Source: Karalla daura (lineage: Eukaryota; Chordata; Actinopteri; Chaetodontiformes; Leiognathidae). Taken from it: DNA of 64,000 nt. Shown piece after piece: positions 1 through 13,865 of the stretch. The notes beneath the pieces were generated by a model, which did no database searches, had not been told where the DNA came from, and saw nothing but the letters and a program-made list of their open reading frames with translations. The position numbers were made by a program, and so were the translations under genes. The stretch is from the NCBI GenBank assembly GCA_029224185.1, contig CM055189.1:27378457-27442456 (forward strand), given 5' to 3'. Numbering within the stretch: the stretch's first letter is position 1; every line of letters starts with the position of its first letter.

Positions 1-311
1 AAGGCCTGGGCCGAAATGACCCTCCCACATGACTTTGCTCATCTCGCCGGCGTGACCGCTCATTTCTCGGGCGCAAACCGGCGCAGTGGAGTGCTCACCG
101 CTGGAGACGCGCGCGTCGGTGGAGAGGGTGGCGTCCGAGGAAGGGGAGGCCGCCGCCGCCGCCGCCTGCGCGCCGGTCTGCGGGCCGGCCTGCATGCGCC
201 GCAGACGCAGCTCGAAGGCCTCCTCCAGCTGCCGCTGAGCCTTCAGCTGCTGGGCCGCACGCTGGAGGGGGAGACACACACACACGCTCGTCTACGACTC
301 TGTGCTCGCTC

Positions 312-351
<40 letters not shown>

Positions 352-2948
352 AGGTGTTTGATGTGAAGCTAGGGGCGACGGGACTCACGATGGGGTAGGT
401 GAGGGCGAAGGCCAGCCAGCCTCCCAGCAGCAGGGTCAGCACGGCCAGAGTGAGGCGGTCCTGGGTCACGTAGAGGGGCAGCACGGCGGCCGGGCCCCGG
501 CCCCGCTCCGCCGGGCCCTCGTCCCCGCCGGCGACGCTCTGGAACTGGGAGGGGGGGGAGGACGAGGTCGAGTCAGAGCGCGCGGGAGGGCGACGGGAGG
601 CGGCGGCGGGAGGCGAGGGCGGAACTCACGTGGCGGCGCGGCTCGTAGGGGGAGGGCGGGGCGGAGGGCCGCGGGGGGATGACGGCGTTGCGCGGGTGCT
701 GCAGGCTGCCCGGGAAATCCCGCAGCATGGTGGTGTGGGCCACCGGAGGGAGCTCATGGTGACCTCGAACCCAACAGAGAGAGAAGAGAGAAAGCGTCAG
801 GACCTCTTCACACATGGCATTACGACGCGTGACGTCTCTCCATCGTCACAGTGTTGTTACAGTCTTCACTGAGGTCAGGTCTCCGGTTGGAGCTCGGAGT
901 CGCTTTGAGAATTGCAACCTTTAGTTCGAGTTAGCGGAACTGTGCCTCCTTTCTGTCACCTTCTGAAGCCACTGTCCTTGCTTTGATAAGAAAAGAACAG
1001 AAAAGAACCCAAAAATTGCAAGCTTGTGTAATCATTTTGGTGTCCTATACTTTCAGCTAAGCGACATTTAATATACAAGTCTTGCACCTTCTATAACAAC
1101 AGGTATTGGTGTCGGACTATTGCGCATGAAACGTGTATAAATCAGCACTTAGAGGGAGTGTAGATAGACAGGTCAGGGCAGACCGATGTGCCTTGGCCTG
1201 ACATCCAGTGCCGAGGAGGAGGAGGTGACCTCACCTATCAGCAGCCAGTGGTTCTTCCGGCTGTTTGTGCTCCCCGCCGGGTAGCGCACGTCTGTCGACG
1301 GCGTGATCTCGCACGCCCCCCGGTCCCTCACCGTCACGCCCGCCGTCTCCGGGCCCTCGATCCGAGCCAGGGTCAGGCCCCGCGGCTTCCGTGGCAACGA
1401 CAGGCACAAGTCAGACTGCCGTCTGGCACAACAAACAATCCAGTAAGACTGTTCGCACCGACACAAGGACACAAGGAGATGAGAACTCACCACTAAGGAG
1501 ACCCCCTGGTGGACGAGGGAGGTGGACACGTAGAGGTGGGAATTCAGCTTTCCCACATAGAGCGTGGGCCTGAAAGAACATAGAGCCCACGTCAGCCCCC
1601 TCTGGCAATGAGCTATCACCTGATACCACCTGAATGAATCGCGACGTCAAACACAGTTTCCATCATTTCGATCACTTGTTTCCGCCTGGCTGATCCCACC
1701 GTCACTCTTTCACAGGCGACTTTGAGGAACGGCTAGCGCGTCGATGAGGAGCTTCCCTTACACGAGCTGCGTCTGTGCGCTGGCCTGCTCCTTCACAAAC
1801 TGGTAGCTCCACTTCAGCGTGGAGTGCGCGTCCGTGTGCTCGCTGGCGGGGGAGAAGGTGAGGAACTGCAGCGTTTCCATGGCCAGGGACAGGTGCGGGG
1901 CGTGTCTCAGCGAGTCGCCGGAGTACAGGTAGACGCCGATGACGGGGGAGCCGTAGTTCTGGCTCCACAGGACGTCACCTAGGGGGGGCGAAAGCACGCG
2001 CGGCCTTACGGGGGGGCGGACGCCAAAACGGAGGGGCAAGACATTCACAGAGTAAAAAACCACACACCTCTCCCTACCTGACTCTCTGTCAACCGTCACA
2101 ACGAGACCGTCGCCGCTGGACACCAGATGGGCCATCTCTAGAGGGGCAGCAGACGCAGGGGGTCAGTCGGGCTGAACCGTGTCGACAGGTCCGGCCACAG
2201 ATCGTTCGGACGCGCATTCTTGATCTTCAAAATACTGAATGAAACGACGTAGGCCAACACTACGTTCCAAATCGCCCCCTTGGTCCCCGCTCGCTGCTAT
2301 TTGCGGGGTGGGGGGGGGGGATTCTACGTACTGGACCGGCTCGTCATTGACCCCCTCTGTGTGTGGGCGAGGGGCTTACTGTAGTCTTGTTTCTCATCGT
2401 AAGGTGGGGCGGAGTAGTCGTTGTATGTGGCGTTCCAGCGCAACTCCTGCGTCTTGGTGTCGAACATGGTGACCACGTATTCTGGAAGACAATCGGGCAC
2501 GGTTCAGAGACACGTATGATGCCGAAGTGTCCACAGGCGCGTGTGCGTGAGCTAAGTACCTGTGCGTCCAATGTAGAGCAGAGGAGTGTTGGGGCAAATG
2601 GATTCGGATGAGGAGGTGGTTAAACTGGTTTGCTTCTCGCCCGTCTCAGGATCCACCACGAACCACACATCCTGCTTTTTGCCTTCACACACACACACAC
2701 ACACGCAGATGTTATGTCAAGCATTTGTCCTATATTTTTCCGTCTCTGTCAATTTTCTTTCTCACGCATTCACGCATGCGCACGAAAACACACACAAGCA
2801 CCAACACACACACATGATCTCACCCGTATAAAGAATGCCATCAGAGCTCTTGCAGGGAGCCGACTGGACCAAGTCTGGGATGGTGAATGGCAGTTTCTGC
2901 AGGGGCACCCGAACAACTGGGTCATTAAGTGATCAAATGACACATACA

Positions 2949-2983
<35 letters not shown>

Positions 2984-4143
2984 CAGGCTTTAAGTTACCA
3001 TGAGGCCTTCCTTGTGCTTGCCACCCAGGACATACAAACTTCCATCATTGGGGTCTGGGAGGAAACCTGGCCTGGAACAGCAACATTTATTGAAAGCATT
3101 GTATCATAAGAAATGTTTTAACTATTTTTATCTGAAAGTCTTCATTGCTTCGTGTGTATGTGCACTACTTACTCTGTGAGGTAGACGGGGACTTGTATAA
3201 TGGGGTCTGAGACGAATCAGAGAACAAAATAATGAAACATCTAAAACTGAGATGAAAAGCTGGAGGAATTAGTCGGGGTGTTTTCTGTGCATGAACCTTC
3301 TCTCAGGGTCCACTTGATGTCGCCCGACTGTTTGGAGACAGCGTGCAGACTTCCATCCAGAGTGGAGACGAACAGGAGCGACTCTGGGAGGGTGACCGAT
3401 CTGACCCCTCCGACCTGCGGGATGGCCACACACGCACCCCGGGAAAAAAGAGAGAGAAAGAGGACACCTTCAATCCAGCTGCCTGGCGGACGGTTCGGCC
3501 GCCGTCACGCCTTTCAGGATAGCTCGATTGCTGGACGCGAGTTTGCGGGAGACGGTGGGTGTGTGCGCCTGTTGAGTTAGTGCGGGTGGGCGTGTCAGCT
3601 CTGCCGCAGCTTGATAGTCCAGTCCTGGGACAAATGTCTGCTCTGAACAGGACTGCATGTAGCAGGATATCCTTGTTCCCCCTCCCAAAACCGTACCACA
3701 CACTGTGTGTGTACTCACCGCTCCCATGTTTACCCACCAAGGGGTGGCAACACAACTCGAGAGGTGCGCACACTCATTAGCTATCTCTCTTCCTCGCACG
3801 CACACACACATACACCTACACACACGCGCACACGCGGCGCGCGCGCGCACACACACACACGCTGGCGGTATTAACTTTCTCCATGTAATGTGGACCAAAC
3901 GCTCTATCACATCATGGCAACTCCACTGGAGCCTGAAATAGCCACAGAGGCGCAGCGGGGCGCCAGTTGCCGAGCATAAATAGCAAGACACAAAGAGCAA
4001 TCGACAACAGCGCGAGAAAAAAAGCCAGGCAGCGCAAGGTTTTGTACAGTCACCTGAAAGAGGTCCCCCTCTGACCAGCACAGCAGCAGAGCCAGCAGCA
4101 GGCGGAGCGAAGGCCCCGTAACCCCGCGCACACTGGCTCCCAT
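1..4143 (-). CDS. ern2: ERN2-like IRE1 endoplasmic reticulum stress sensor, 5' part (luminal domain, TM, start of cytosolic linker)
   Basis: IRE1 is a type I ER membrane kinase/RNase that senses unfolded protein and splices XBP1 mRNA. Fourteen exons, phases consistent: 4054-4143, 3297-3414, 3173-3206, 2999-3071, 2824-2896, 2560-2682, 2380-2481, 2078-2137, 1762-1978, 1491-1569, 1235-1385, 630-763, 389-544, 99-261 (about 524 codons). Start ATG is at 4143, followed by a leucine-rich signal peptide. Exon 2 carries the family hallmark LLFVSTLDGSLHAVSK. Exon 13 encodes the single TM helix (LTLAVLTLLLGGWLAF). Exon 14 is a Gln/Arg/Ala-rich juxtamembrane stretch. Kinase and RNase domains lie beyond the left edge. 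IRE1-beta is preferred over IRE1-alpha from remembered family sequence: VPRGLTLA, GHHELPPV-HTTMLR and WFVVDPE-type stretches resemble ERN2. The exon 11 acceptor (CGGAAG) has a weak pyrimidine tract. Family call about 0.97, paralogue about 0.8. Confidence 0.9.
314..350. repeat. 37-bp poly-C homopolymer (poly-G on the ern2 transcript)
   Basis: An uninterrupted run of 37 C lies inside the 127-bp intron between ern2 exons 389-544 and 99-261, so the pre-mRNA carries G37. Length in any assembly is likely to be unreliable. Confidence 0.95.
2686..2705. repeat. (CA)n next to the ern2 exon 6 acceptor
   Basis: A short CA tract ends about four bases from the exon boundary at 2682. In transcript sense, a UG repeat occupies the place of the polypyrimidine tract before AAG. 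Another (CA)n at 2950-2980 lies in the next intron. Confidence 0.8.
3787..3861. repeat. Alternating purine-pyrimidine CA/CG tract in ern2 intron 1
   Basis: The tract mixes CACACA with CGCGCGCGCG and is almost continuous alternating purine-pyrimidine. It is of the Z-DNA-prone type. It lies within the 639-bp first intron, about 300-350 bp downstream of the start codon. Confidence 0.8.
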
Positions 4144-4520
4144 GGCTGGGAACAAACGCAGGACTCGGGCTATTCAACTAACAACAGAGGTCGAAGTCTC
4201 TCCCCACTTCCAGCGGGTTTGTCCATCTGTCTGGAGGTCCGCGCTGGCCGTTTAGCTCGGCGTCGGCCGCCCTGGCGATGATTGAAGCCGGTGGAAGTGT
4301 CAGCTGCTATGCCGCTTTAAATCCATAATAACAGTAGGACAGCTCTTCTTGTCACCGCTCCATATTTCCGTGTTGGTGACGTCAGACGATCGAGCTGTCA
4401 AGCGGAGAGGTGGGCGGGAGCCATTCGCTTCCCACGCCGAATGGCAGGAGGCTGAGCCAATGAGAGCAGAAATGCGGGGCAGGGGGCGGGGCTGTGGAAA
4501 AGGCTGGAACACGTGGAAAG
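4144..4520 (-). promoter_or_regulatory. Presumed ern2 promoter with a TGACGTCA palindrome
   Basis: This is the upstream flank of the ern2 start codon. Seen: a perfect TGACGTCA (CRE/ATF core, also containing the TGACGT core recognised by ATF6/XBP1) at 4377-4384, a CCAAT at about 4457-4461, GC-rich GGGGCGGGG at about 4484-4493, and CACGTGG at about 4510-4516. No TATA box was noted. Use as the ern2 promoter is inferred from position. Confidence 0.4.
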
Positions 4521-5284
4521 AGACAGCAGGACAGTTGTGTCAACGCAACAAGAGCTGTTTTTTGTGCAATAGAAAGTCGTGGAGGGCGTTATTGTTCTCT
4601 CCCGCCCTCCCCCGCTGTCTCTTTTCTACACAGTGCCCATTGTTTGCACATCACTGCACATACAATTTAAAAGAGTTGAACGGAAATTGATACCGGAATT
4701 ACAGATGTGGCAAAACTACTAGCACTACTAGCACACTACTAGCTTTCTGATCAAAACATCTGTTGTGAATTGGTAATATAAAGTTCAATTACATAATGTG
4801 AACACGAACCCCTGTTTGCTGACTTTGAAGTGATTACTCACTGTTAGCAATTTAACTTTTGGTACATTCTGGTATGGAAACAATGATAATTCACTTAAAG
4901 GGACAGGACTCATGGTGGATGAGTGGCAAGGCCTGGACTCACCAAAGCAATGGGAATGGGAGCAATAAGACTACCACTAACTATTATATGAGAATAATAT
5001 TATAACATTCTATTAAAACATAACAATAAGATAACACAAGAATATAATGATAATACGAGTGATGATAAGAATAGCAATAACAATAATGAGCATAATCATA
5101 ATATATTGTCTTTATAATATACTGTATCTGCTGTTATACTATAATAATACTGTGCGCAATATAATAATGATATAGTTATACTCAAATGCAGTGTGTAGCC
5201 TCAAGCAATGCCTTCAATAAAAGCCTGAACACATCTGAATGTTTTTTTATGTTTATTGACTTCCAAGAAAAACCCTGACAGGGA

Positions 5285-5470
5285 AAAAAGGGGAGAAACC
5301 TCAGTGTGAGAGACAGAGGAGGGAATCCTTACCCAGGACGGACAGGGTGGGAAGAAGCAAGACAGTAGTAGGATTGATGGTTTTAGTCTAGAGGTCAAAT
5401 GAGTCCATAGTAGAAACAGTGTGTGGCAAAAGAGAGAGCACAAGAGGGTGAATTTAATTGTTTGAGGTTG
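5285..5470 (+). repeat. Dispersed repeat, copy A
   Basis: The segment with GAGACAGAGGA, TTACCCAGGAC and TCTAGAGGT-AAAT...TAGTAGAAA matches 59880-60005 in the same order and orientation, with small indels. Two copies within 64 kb imply an interspersed family. The second copy continues into LINE-like sequence, so a retrotransposon origin is likely. Confidence 0.7.
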
Positions 5471-6127
5471 CAGTGTCAATAGACCACCGATTAGAGGTAC
5501 TGTTTTGCTCACTGGGGGACTTCCACCCCCAGGAACTTTGAGGAAAGGAAACAGGTTTGAATATACACCCTGACAACAGACGTGAGTTCAAAAATAAAAC
5601 TCTATTTTATGACTCAAAAAATAAAGCAAAAACAAACAAGGCAAACCATTAGTAATGATCGACCTACAGTAGGAAAACTATGAATTCAAACACAATCCAA
5701 AATATGAAGACCTCACACAAAGCTACCAAGCCCTAACAGTGGTCAGCCGGCAGACCGGCCATCAGCAACGCGCAGGACCGTGAGTCCGCTGGAGACAATG
5801 GTCACTAAAACAATGGCAAACTAGACAGCCGTGAACAAGGCATCAGCAGACGAGACAGCAGCAGCATCACACGGCGCACCGGAGCGCTTGACACAGGACT
5901 TGGGAGCCCCGCAGTGCACAGCCGGGCCACAGCGTGCCGCAGGCCACGGGCACAGTTTCCCCAACAGAGGTGGGGAGCACAGCGAGTCGTGCGTAAAGCT
6001 ACCGCTGGAGAGGCGAACCGCCCTGGCAGGCAACTCTGGTTCCGCCCCGCCGCAGCCAACAGACGACCGCAGAAAGATGAGGGAGATCTGGCGAATCTTA
6101 CGCCAGCCGACGCGCGGTTCAGACTGA

Positions 6128-6128
<1 letters not shown>

Positions 6129-6171
<43 letters not shown>
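6129..6171. repeat. (CA)n microsatellite
   Basis: About 21 uninterrupted CA units, intergenic. It creates spurious Cys-Val or Thr-His reading frames on both strands. Confidence 0.95.
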
Positions 6172-6172
<1 letters not shown>

Positions 6173-7174
6173 GCGCCTGGACGCTAGACCCAGAGAGACA
6201 AAGGCACAAACAAAGCGGCAGACACCTGTGCAGCTATGACGACTCGGCCCCACCCAGTAGTCAAGCACATCGTGATGGCTTGCACCTGAGATCCATCACC
6301 AGCAAAAGGGAAAGAGGGGAGGGGAAGGAGGTGTAAAGTTTATCCTGTCACATGTGCATTGCGAAGATCCTGGATCCAGGATCCAGGTCTGGGAGGGGAG
6401 AAGGCACAAAGACTCTGGGCACATGGCCTCCTGCACCTGCAGAGGGTGGTATATGTAGCGGGTCAGAAACAGTATGAGAAAGTGGTGTGAGCTGTGAAAA
6501 AAAATAGTAGAGTATTTCATGATTGAAATTGATGGTTTTTGACTGGTTGTGTATTGGAGAAAGTGTCCTTTAGAGCGAACCCTAGCAGATCTCGCTAGTA
6601 TTGCAAGTTAGGTCACTTTCGCGTTAGAACCGGTTACTAGACTAAACATGGTGGCCCATTCATTCCTATGGACGCTGCTCTCCTGCCACATATGACTCTC
6701 TTCCACTTTGATGGTCCCATAAAGTTTGTGCAGTAGAGGCCCATCATGCAACATGGGCACAAGTGTGCGACTATTTTTCTCTCCAGAATATTAACTTTTG
6801 GCCCGCTAGGGGCCTGATAGTGGCCCCCATAAGGAATGAATGGGAAAATGACCAAAATAGTTCATTTCTCATCCAGGGTAAAAACTTCATTCAAACTTGG
6901 ATATGGTGATGAACTTATGGTCTGTGTGTGTTGTTTGCACCATGGACACACACACACACACACACACACATGCCCTCGTGGATCTCAGTGGGATTCAATT
7001 AAAGTCACTTGAACATTGGCTTCAGGCCAGAGACTATGTCCATCCTTTATATACGTTCTGTGGTTATATCAGGGGCGCAGATAGAGGGCAGGACAGGTGG
7101 GATTCGACCCACCCAGATTAGAATGCCCTGTGCTTGTATCGGTTATTCTCAGACATTCCGAGAAGAAAAAATCT

Positions 7175-7262
7175 AACTTGCCCCTAGGTGTGAGAAACAG
7201 TGCGAGTGTGTACCCTGCGATGGACCGCAGAGCTGTCCAGGGTGTACTGCTTGCCTTTGTCC
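7175..7262 (+). repeat. Fragment of a common fish retroelement tail
   Basis: The stretch containing TAGGTGTGAGA, CCCTGCGATGGAC and TGTCCAGGGTGTA resembles the very abundant fish repeat with 'CCCTGCGATGGACTGGCGACCTGTCCAGGG' architecture, known from LINE/SINE tails. The family name is not asserted. Only about 90 bp is recognisable. Confidence 0.5.
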
Positions 7263-7714
7263 TATGTACAAAGTGGGTAAGATCATGGATTCCTCTTGAT
7301 TTGCAGCCTAACACCTTTGAGATGGGAGAAAATGAAACAGAAGGCAAGCTAGAGAAAAAGTTTATTTCTCTACGACACATTTCCCTTTAGAAATCCCACC
7401 CAGCACTTCTCCCCAATTCTTTCCCTATGCCTCACTGTACTAAAATACTGTTCACAAAATGTTTTCAAGCTGCCATTACATGAGGGAAACAGACCCTCTT
7501 GCGACGAGGCTTGTACGCGACTGTGCTTCAGATATGAAATCATAAGAAATAAATAATACAGGCACGCACTTCCGTCACTTGAGGTATGATAAAAAAAGAC
7601 ATGAAACAGGCAGCATCGTGTGTTGGTCTTGAAAGGCATGTTTTGGCTGTGCACAGGTAGGGGGGGCGTGGGCTCCGCACACTGTGCAGTGCCGGGGTTT
7701 TGGCTTGCTGCGGT

Positions 7715-8344
7715 CTACAGGTGGAGCATGCTATCAGGTTTGGGATAGCCAAACAGCTTGAAGTCTGGTTCATACAGCTTGTACAAGTCTCTCCTCGTGT
7801 TTACGGGAATCTGCGAAAACCAGTCTCTCTCCCAGCTGGCTGCGGTGCGGTTTCGGGCCCCTGAAGGAAAGTGTACGAGATGATCCACTGCCAGACGTTT
7901 CAGCAAGCGCTCCGCATCTGTTTCCAGGGTTTCAAGGTGTCCAATGAAGTCATATTTCACCTGGCATGGATGGCACAGACGGTACACCTGAAACATAACA
8001 AAATCATACCCACAATTTTAAAACATCGCCCAAGGATACTTCAACATGCGGGCCAACGCAGGCATGGGCTGAACCAACAATCCTCGACCATCCACCTTAA
8101 AGTGCGTGGGGAAGACTAATACCTGGCGCCAGTGTTCATTGAAGGCGCCCTCCCTCTCAGTCTCCGGATCCAGCAGGTATGTGATGAACTGTCCAAATGT
8201 GGGTTTGACTCCCAGGGCAAAGGCTGCAGCTGCTGTCTCTGGCAAAGTGCCTGACACGTTTCCATATCGACGCATCATGACTGATCCAAACTGCCTGTAG
8301 AACTCCTCATTCGGTCTTAAGATATATACACAACACACAACCAA

Positions 8345-8381
<37 letters not shown>

Positions 8382-10135
8382 ATAATGTTATATTAAGAAG
8401 AACTGAATGACAAGAGCTGCAATCTAATCAAAAGTGAATCACATAAAAAATATGTACATACACACACGCACACACATTCTCTCTCCCTCTGCCGACAGAT
8501 CCGCCAATACGACAACTTATTTGTACCTTCCAAACTTGTTCCTGAAGGCAGAGATGAGGCGAACAAAAGGGTCTCGCACGAAAAGAAACTTGGTGTAACG
8601 CTGAAGCTTGAGCGCCATCAAGTGGCGGGACAACGAACCATAATGGTGCCAGAACCTGGTGCCAGAACACAAGAACAGGGGCGCTTTAAGTCTTACCCTT
8701 TGATTTTCATTTTCACCTTCACCAGAATCCAAATTCCATGGTTTAGTCTCATGCATCACTTCAGCCTGATTTATTGGTTTATAATTCATCTTTGGGCTAT
8801 TACAATTGCATCAGGGGCTTGGGTGGGTGCAAGCTATATGTTTCCTACCCACCTTCATAGACGGTTTTTACTCATAGTTACGTTTCTGATGGACTATGAC
8901 ATGTATAGTTTGGGCTAGCTGGGCCATGGCATTCAGCTGAAGACACCTAAAGGGACACTGTGGCAGCCACAGTGGTCCTGGTCAGTCTAACGGTAAATGA
9001 CAGGCTGAAAGACAATGTCATTTTCCAATGGTGCAACAGAACATCCGGTCATGTGACAACTGAGCCTCCATTAAAATGCCTAGTCTGGGCGCATTCAGCT
9101 TTGCATTGCTCGCTCTAATAAAAGTACAGCAAAGAAGTAAAGCCACGTCTAACTCCTCAGAGAATTAGTTCTGCACAGTGCAGAGGGGTATCTAAAAAAT
9201 ATCTTTAAAAAAAGGTATTTCTTCCTAGTTAGGTTGAAGCAATGCATTATGGTGAGTGGTTAATGGCAAGATAGGCAAGACAGGCGATTCAGTGTGTGTG
9301 TGTGTCATACTTGGCAAAGGTCAGGTGGATGGAGGAGTTGTGCACTAGGTCAGAGGGTATGGCCTCGGGGTCAGAGTAAGGTTTTCCTGAGGAGGGTGAA
9401 ATCAGGGACTGAGACAGGACCACCATCACTCTCTTCCAGTTGGTGCATGCTACCTGAACGAAGAACACCGGCTTTAGACAACAAGACAGGCAAGACAGGA
9501 CAGACGAATGAGCAATGTCGATGTCTGATTGAACAAGTTGCAAAATGATGGAAATCAGGCTAAAAAAGTACGCTTTTCTCTGCCTTCCCTCTTCAGTTTT
9601 TCTAACTCAACACCCCCAACAAGCTCACACCAACGCACACATGCACACAAAGCAGCTGTACCTTGGGGACATAGCAGTAGATGATCTGGTGAATGTCATC
9701 CACTATGAGGTGATCCAGTTCTCTGTTTGGGATCTGCTCAAATGTCCGAGTCCTTCCGGGGAACTCCACTGCTTCCGTTCCTGAACACGTATCCATGATC
9801 CTTTTCTTCCTCGCCTCCTGCACTTCCTCCTCCCTCTGCTGTGCTCTGTTCCTCCTCTCGTCCATCACTTGGCCCTCACCTGCTCCTCCAGGGACCCCTG
9901 CTGTGCTGGAGGCAGCAGTGGAACTGCTGCTGGAGGAGCTTGTGTGGGATTGGATGGTGGATTCAGAGACCGAGGGAGCTGCATTCAGCTGTGGGCAGGG
10001 GGCAGACTGCTGTTTGCGCTCCTGCAGTGGGTAGATGTTCAAGCTCCCAATGTCATCCCAGTAGACGATGATCAGCAGGATCATAAGCAAGGAGCCCAGG
10101 ATGAATGCCACTCGAAGACTTCGCCATATTCCCAT
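7715..10135 (-). CDS. chst12: Carbohydrate (chondroitin 4) sulfotransferase 12, five coding exons
   Basis: Golgi type II enzyme of the HNK-1/chondroitin sulfotransferase family; it moves sulfate from PAPS to C4 of GalNAc in chondroitin. Exons 9662-10135, 9311-9453, 8527-8655, 8123-8315, 7715-7987 join in phase to 403 residues (human CHST12 is 414). Seen: a short cytosolic tail, one signal-anchor (LGSLLMILLIIVYW, residues about 14-27, typical of CHST12), a Ser-rich stem, the 5'-phosphosulfate site VPKVACTNWKR (about 155-166), the 3'-phosphate site FLFVRDPFVRLISAF (about 229-243), LLDP and HWRQVYRLCHPC, and a C-terminal FGYPKP. A consensus acceptor (CTCTAG) two bases before the ATG suggests an upstream noncoding exon. 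Adjacent to eif3b, as in human 7p22. Oddity: four introns, whereas the mammalian gene has an essentially intronless coding region. Confidence 0.92.
8346..8381. repeat. (CA)n in chst12 intron 3
   Basis: A UG-repeat in transcript sense, about 30 bases upstream of the exon 4 acceptor at 8315. The intervening bases are also UG-rich (GTGTTGTGTATATATCTTAAG). Confidence 0.85.
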
Positions 10136-12300
<2,165 letters not shown>

Positions 12301-12339
12301 ACTAAAACGAACACGTTGGGAAAATGATGAAAAATGATA

Positions 12340-13010
12340 GGGTGGCGGCTCTTTCCACATCAAAAGGACGAGGCAGCTCAACAGCAGCAGCAGGACGGCA
12401 CTCATACTGAAGAAGGCTTTGAAGGCGAAATTTCACCGAGGGAGTTCTTACTTTGAGCTCTCGCACAGTTTCAGAGAAAGACCTTGTGGTCTTTGCCCCT
12501 ACGGAACAGTTTCCGCTTGAGCGGCTGAAGATGGTTTTCTTCCACCTGAAAAACCACAACCTCAAGCTGCCCCCTAAAAAGTGCTTCCTCATGAGAAAGA
12601 CTGTACGGGTTCCTTGGCCATGTAATTTCTGAAGTTGGACTGCAGACAGATCCTGCGAAGGTTGAAGCCATCAGCCAAGTGTCAGATCTAATGGACAGTG
12701 ATGGCATTACACTCTCACAGAATTTGTTCACAGATTTGTTCTTTTTCAGGCATGGTACTCTACTATTAGCATTTTATTTAAGATTGATGAGCCAAAGCCA
12801 GGCCAGGTTTTAAGCTCCTCTCAGAACAGAAGGCTGACAGTACAGTCCGTAGAGGTAGGAGGCCGAAAAAGAAGTGTCATAACTTTTTGAAACTCACACT
12901 TGATGACTGGACTCTTGGGTGTCAGACTGCCTTTGAGGCCCTGAAGCACGATCTTTCACACTCTGTGACACTAACTATCCAGCTCAAAGGCTTAAGCCTT
13001 ATGCAATAAA
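12340..13010 (+). mobile_element. Degraded Ty3/gypsy-type pol fragment (reverse transcriptase region)
   Basis: Read on the plus strand with frameshifts and stops, this contains recognisable pieces of a gypsy-type reverse transcriptase: a 'HLK-HNLKL-P-KC' motif near 12540-12585, a 'FLGHVIS...TDP-KV-AI' motif near 12610-12670, and a C-terminal 'CQTAFEALK' near 12925-12950. No LTRs were found and the reading frame is broken, so it is an inactive relic. Confidence 0.65.
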
Positions 13011-13865
13011 TTTTCCAATTGGTTGAAGATGGTCAATTTCACGGCACAACCCCCTGATGTATGTCATGACATAGATGCACATAACTTGGACCGCTGTTGA
13101 GAAAATGCATCCTTTCTCAGTTTGTAATCATAGCTAACCGGGATCTTGCACTTTTGCAAATTCAAAAAAATGCCTCAAAGTACAGTAATGTCTTTGTTAT
13201 TTTTTGTTTGACTGTGTTCGGCTATTTTGACAGTGTCTCATTTTGAATGTCCTCAGATGGCGCTGCAGAGGCTGAGCTCACCGTCCCGGATGTGATGCTG
13301 TGGTTGACAGAACAGTCACACAGACATCACCTTCTCTCAGAGGCAGAGGCTTTCACTATCACTGTCCACTTTGACCACACGTGTGGAACGAGATGCCAAA
13401 CCACACCATTTGTTATCCGGTTGTCAGTGCATGCACACAGACAATTACATTTCCCACGGCACATAGTCTTGAATACTTCGATTTCATGGCAAACTTCGAA
13501 ACTGCTATCAAATGTGGTGCAGGCTTTCATAGAGTCTAAAGTCAGGTTGCCTAAAATCAGGTAACCTTTTTTAAAAACTGGACCATGTTAACATATCAAC
13601 ACCTTCATGAGTTTACTATGCATTGTGATGGAATGATTTGTTTGGCTATGCGTTGTTAGATGTTGTTGCTAGGTATACAAAAGACTTGAGATCAACTTTT
13701 TTCCATTTCACAAAAGTCGACAGGTTGCATTCCGTTGCAGTTTTACTGCGATGCACATTTACATTTAACAAAACGCAAACAATAAAAATCACAGTGAAAA
13801 AAAGTCTCTGAAGTTCATGCGCAGGAACATAGTCTTTGCACAAGATCAGGTGTCTGAATATAAAG

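Larger units (their letters stand above)
4521..7714. other. Gene-free interval between ern2 and chst12
   Basis: No supported coding exon was found. Contents: a low-complexity A/T-rich stretch (about 4980-5180) with many ATAAT triplets; a dispersed repeat at about 5285-5470 also found in a chtf18 intron; a GC-richer block at 5740-6120; a (CA)n at 6129-6171; an 18-bp perfect palindrome at 6366-6383; a second repeat segment at about 6640-6910 that shares CATAAG-AATGAATGGGAAAA with about 53380-53400; a LINE/SINE tail-like segment at 7175-7262; and a TTTATT at 7371-7376 that could be the chst12 poly(A) signal read on the minus strand. Confidence 0.6.

Noticed and set aside
1173..1619. A single minus-strand 148-codon frame as one exon
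   Set aside because: It fuses an intron to ern2 exon 11. Real exon limits (1235-1385) follow from GT-AG sites and phase.
1..4143. Calling the IRE1 gene ern1 (IRE1-alpha)
   Set aside because: Several stretches (VPRGLTLA, GHHELPP with HTTMLR, SAPP) look closer to IRE1-beta as remembered. A phylogenetic tree would settle it.
6366..6383. 18-bp perfect palindrome GATCCTGGATCCAGGATC as an operator or recombination site
   Set aside because: It lies in repeat-derived sequence, is short for a eukaryotic genome and has no other support.
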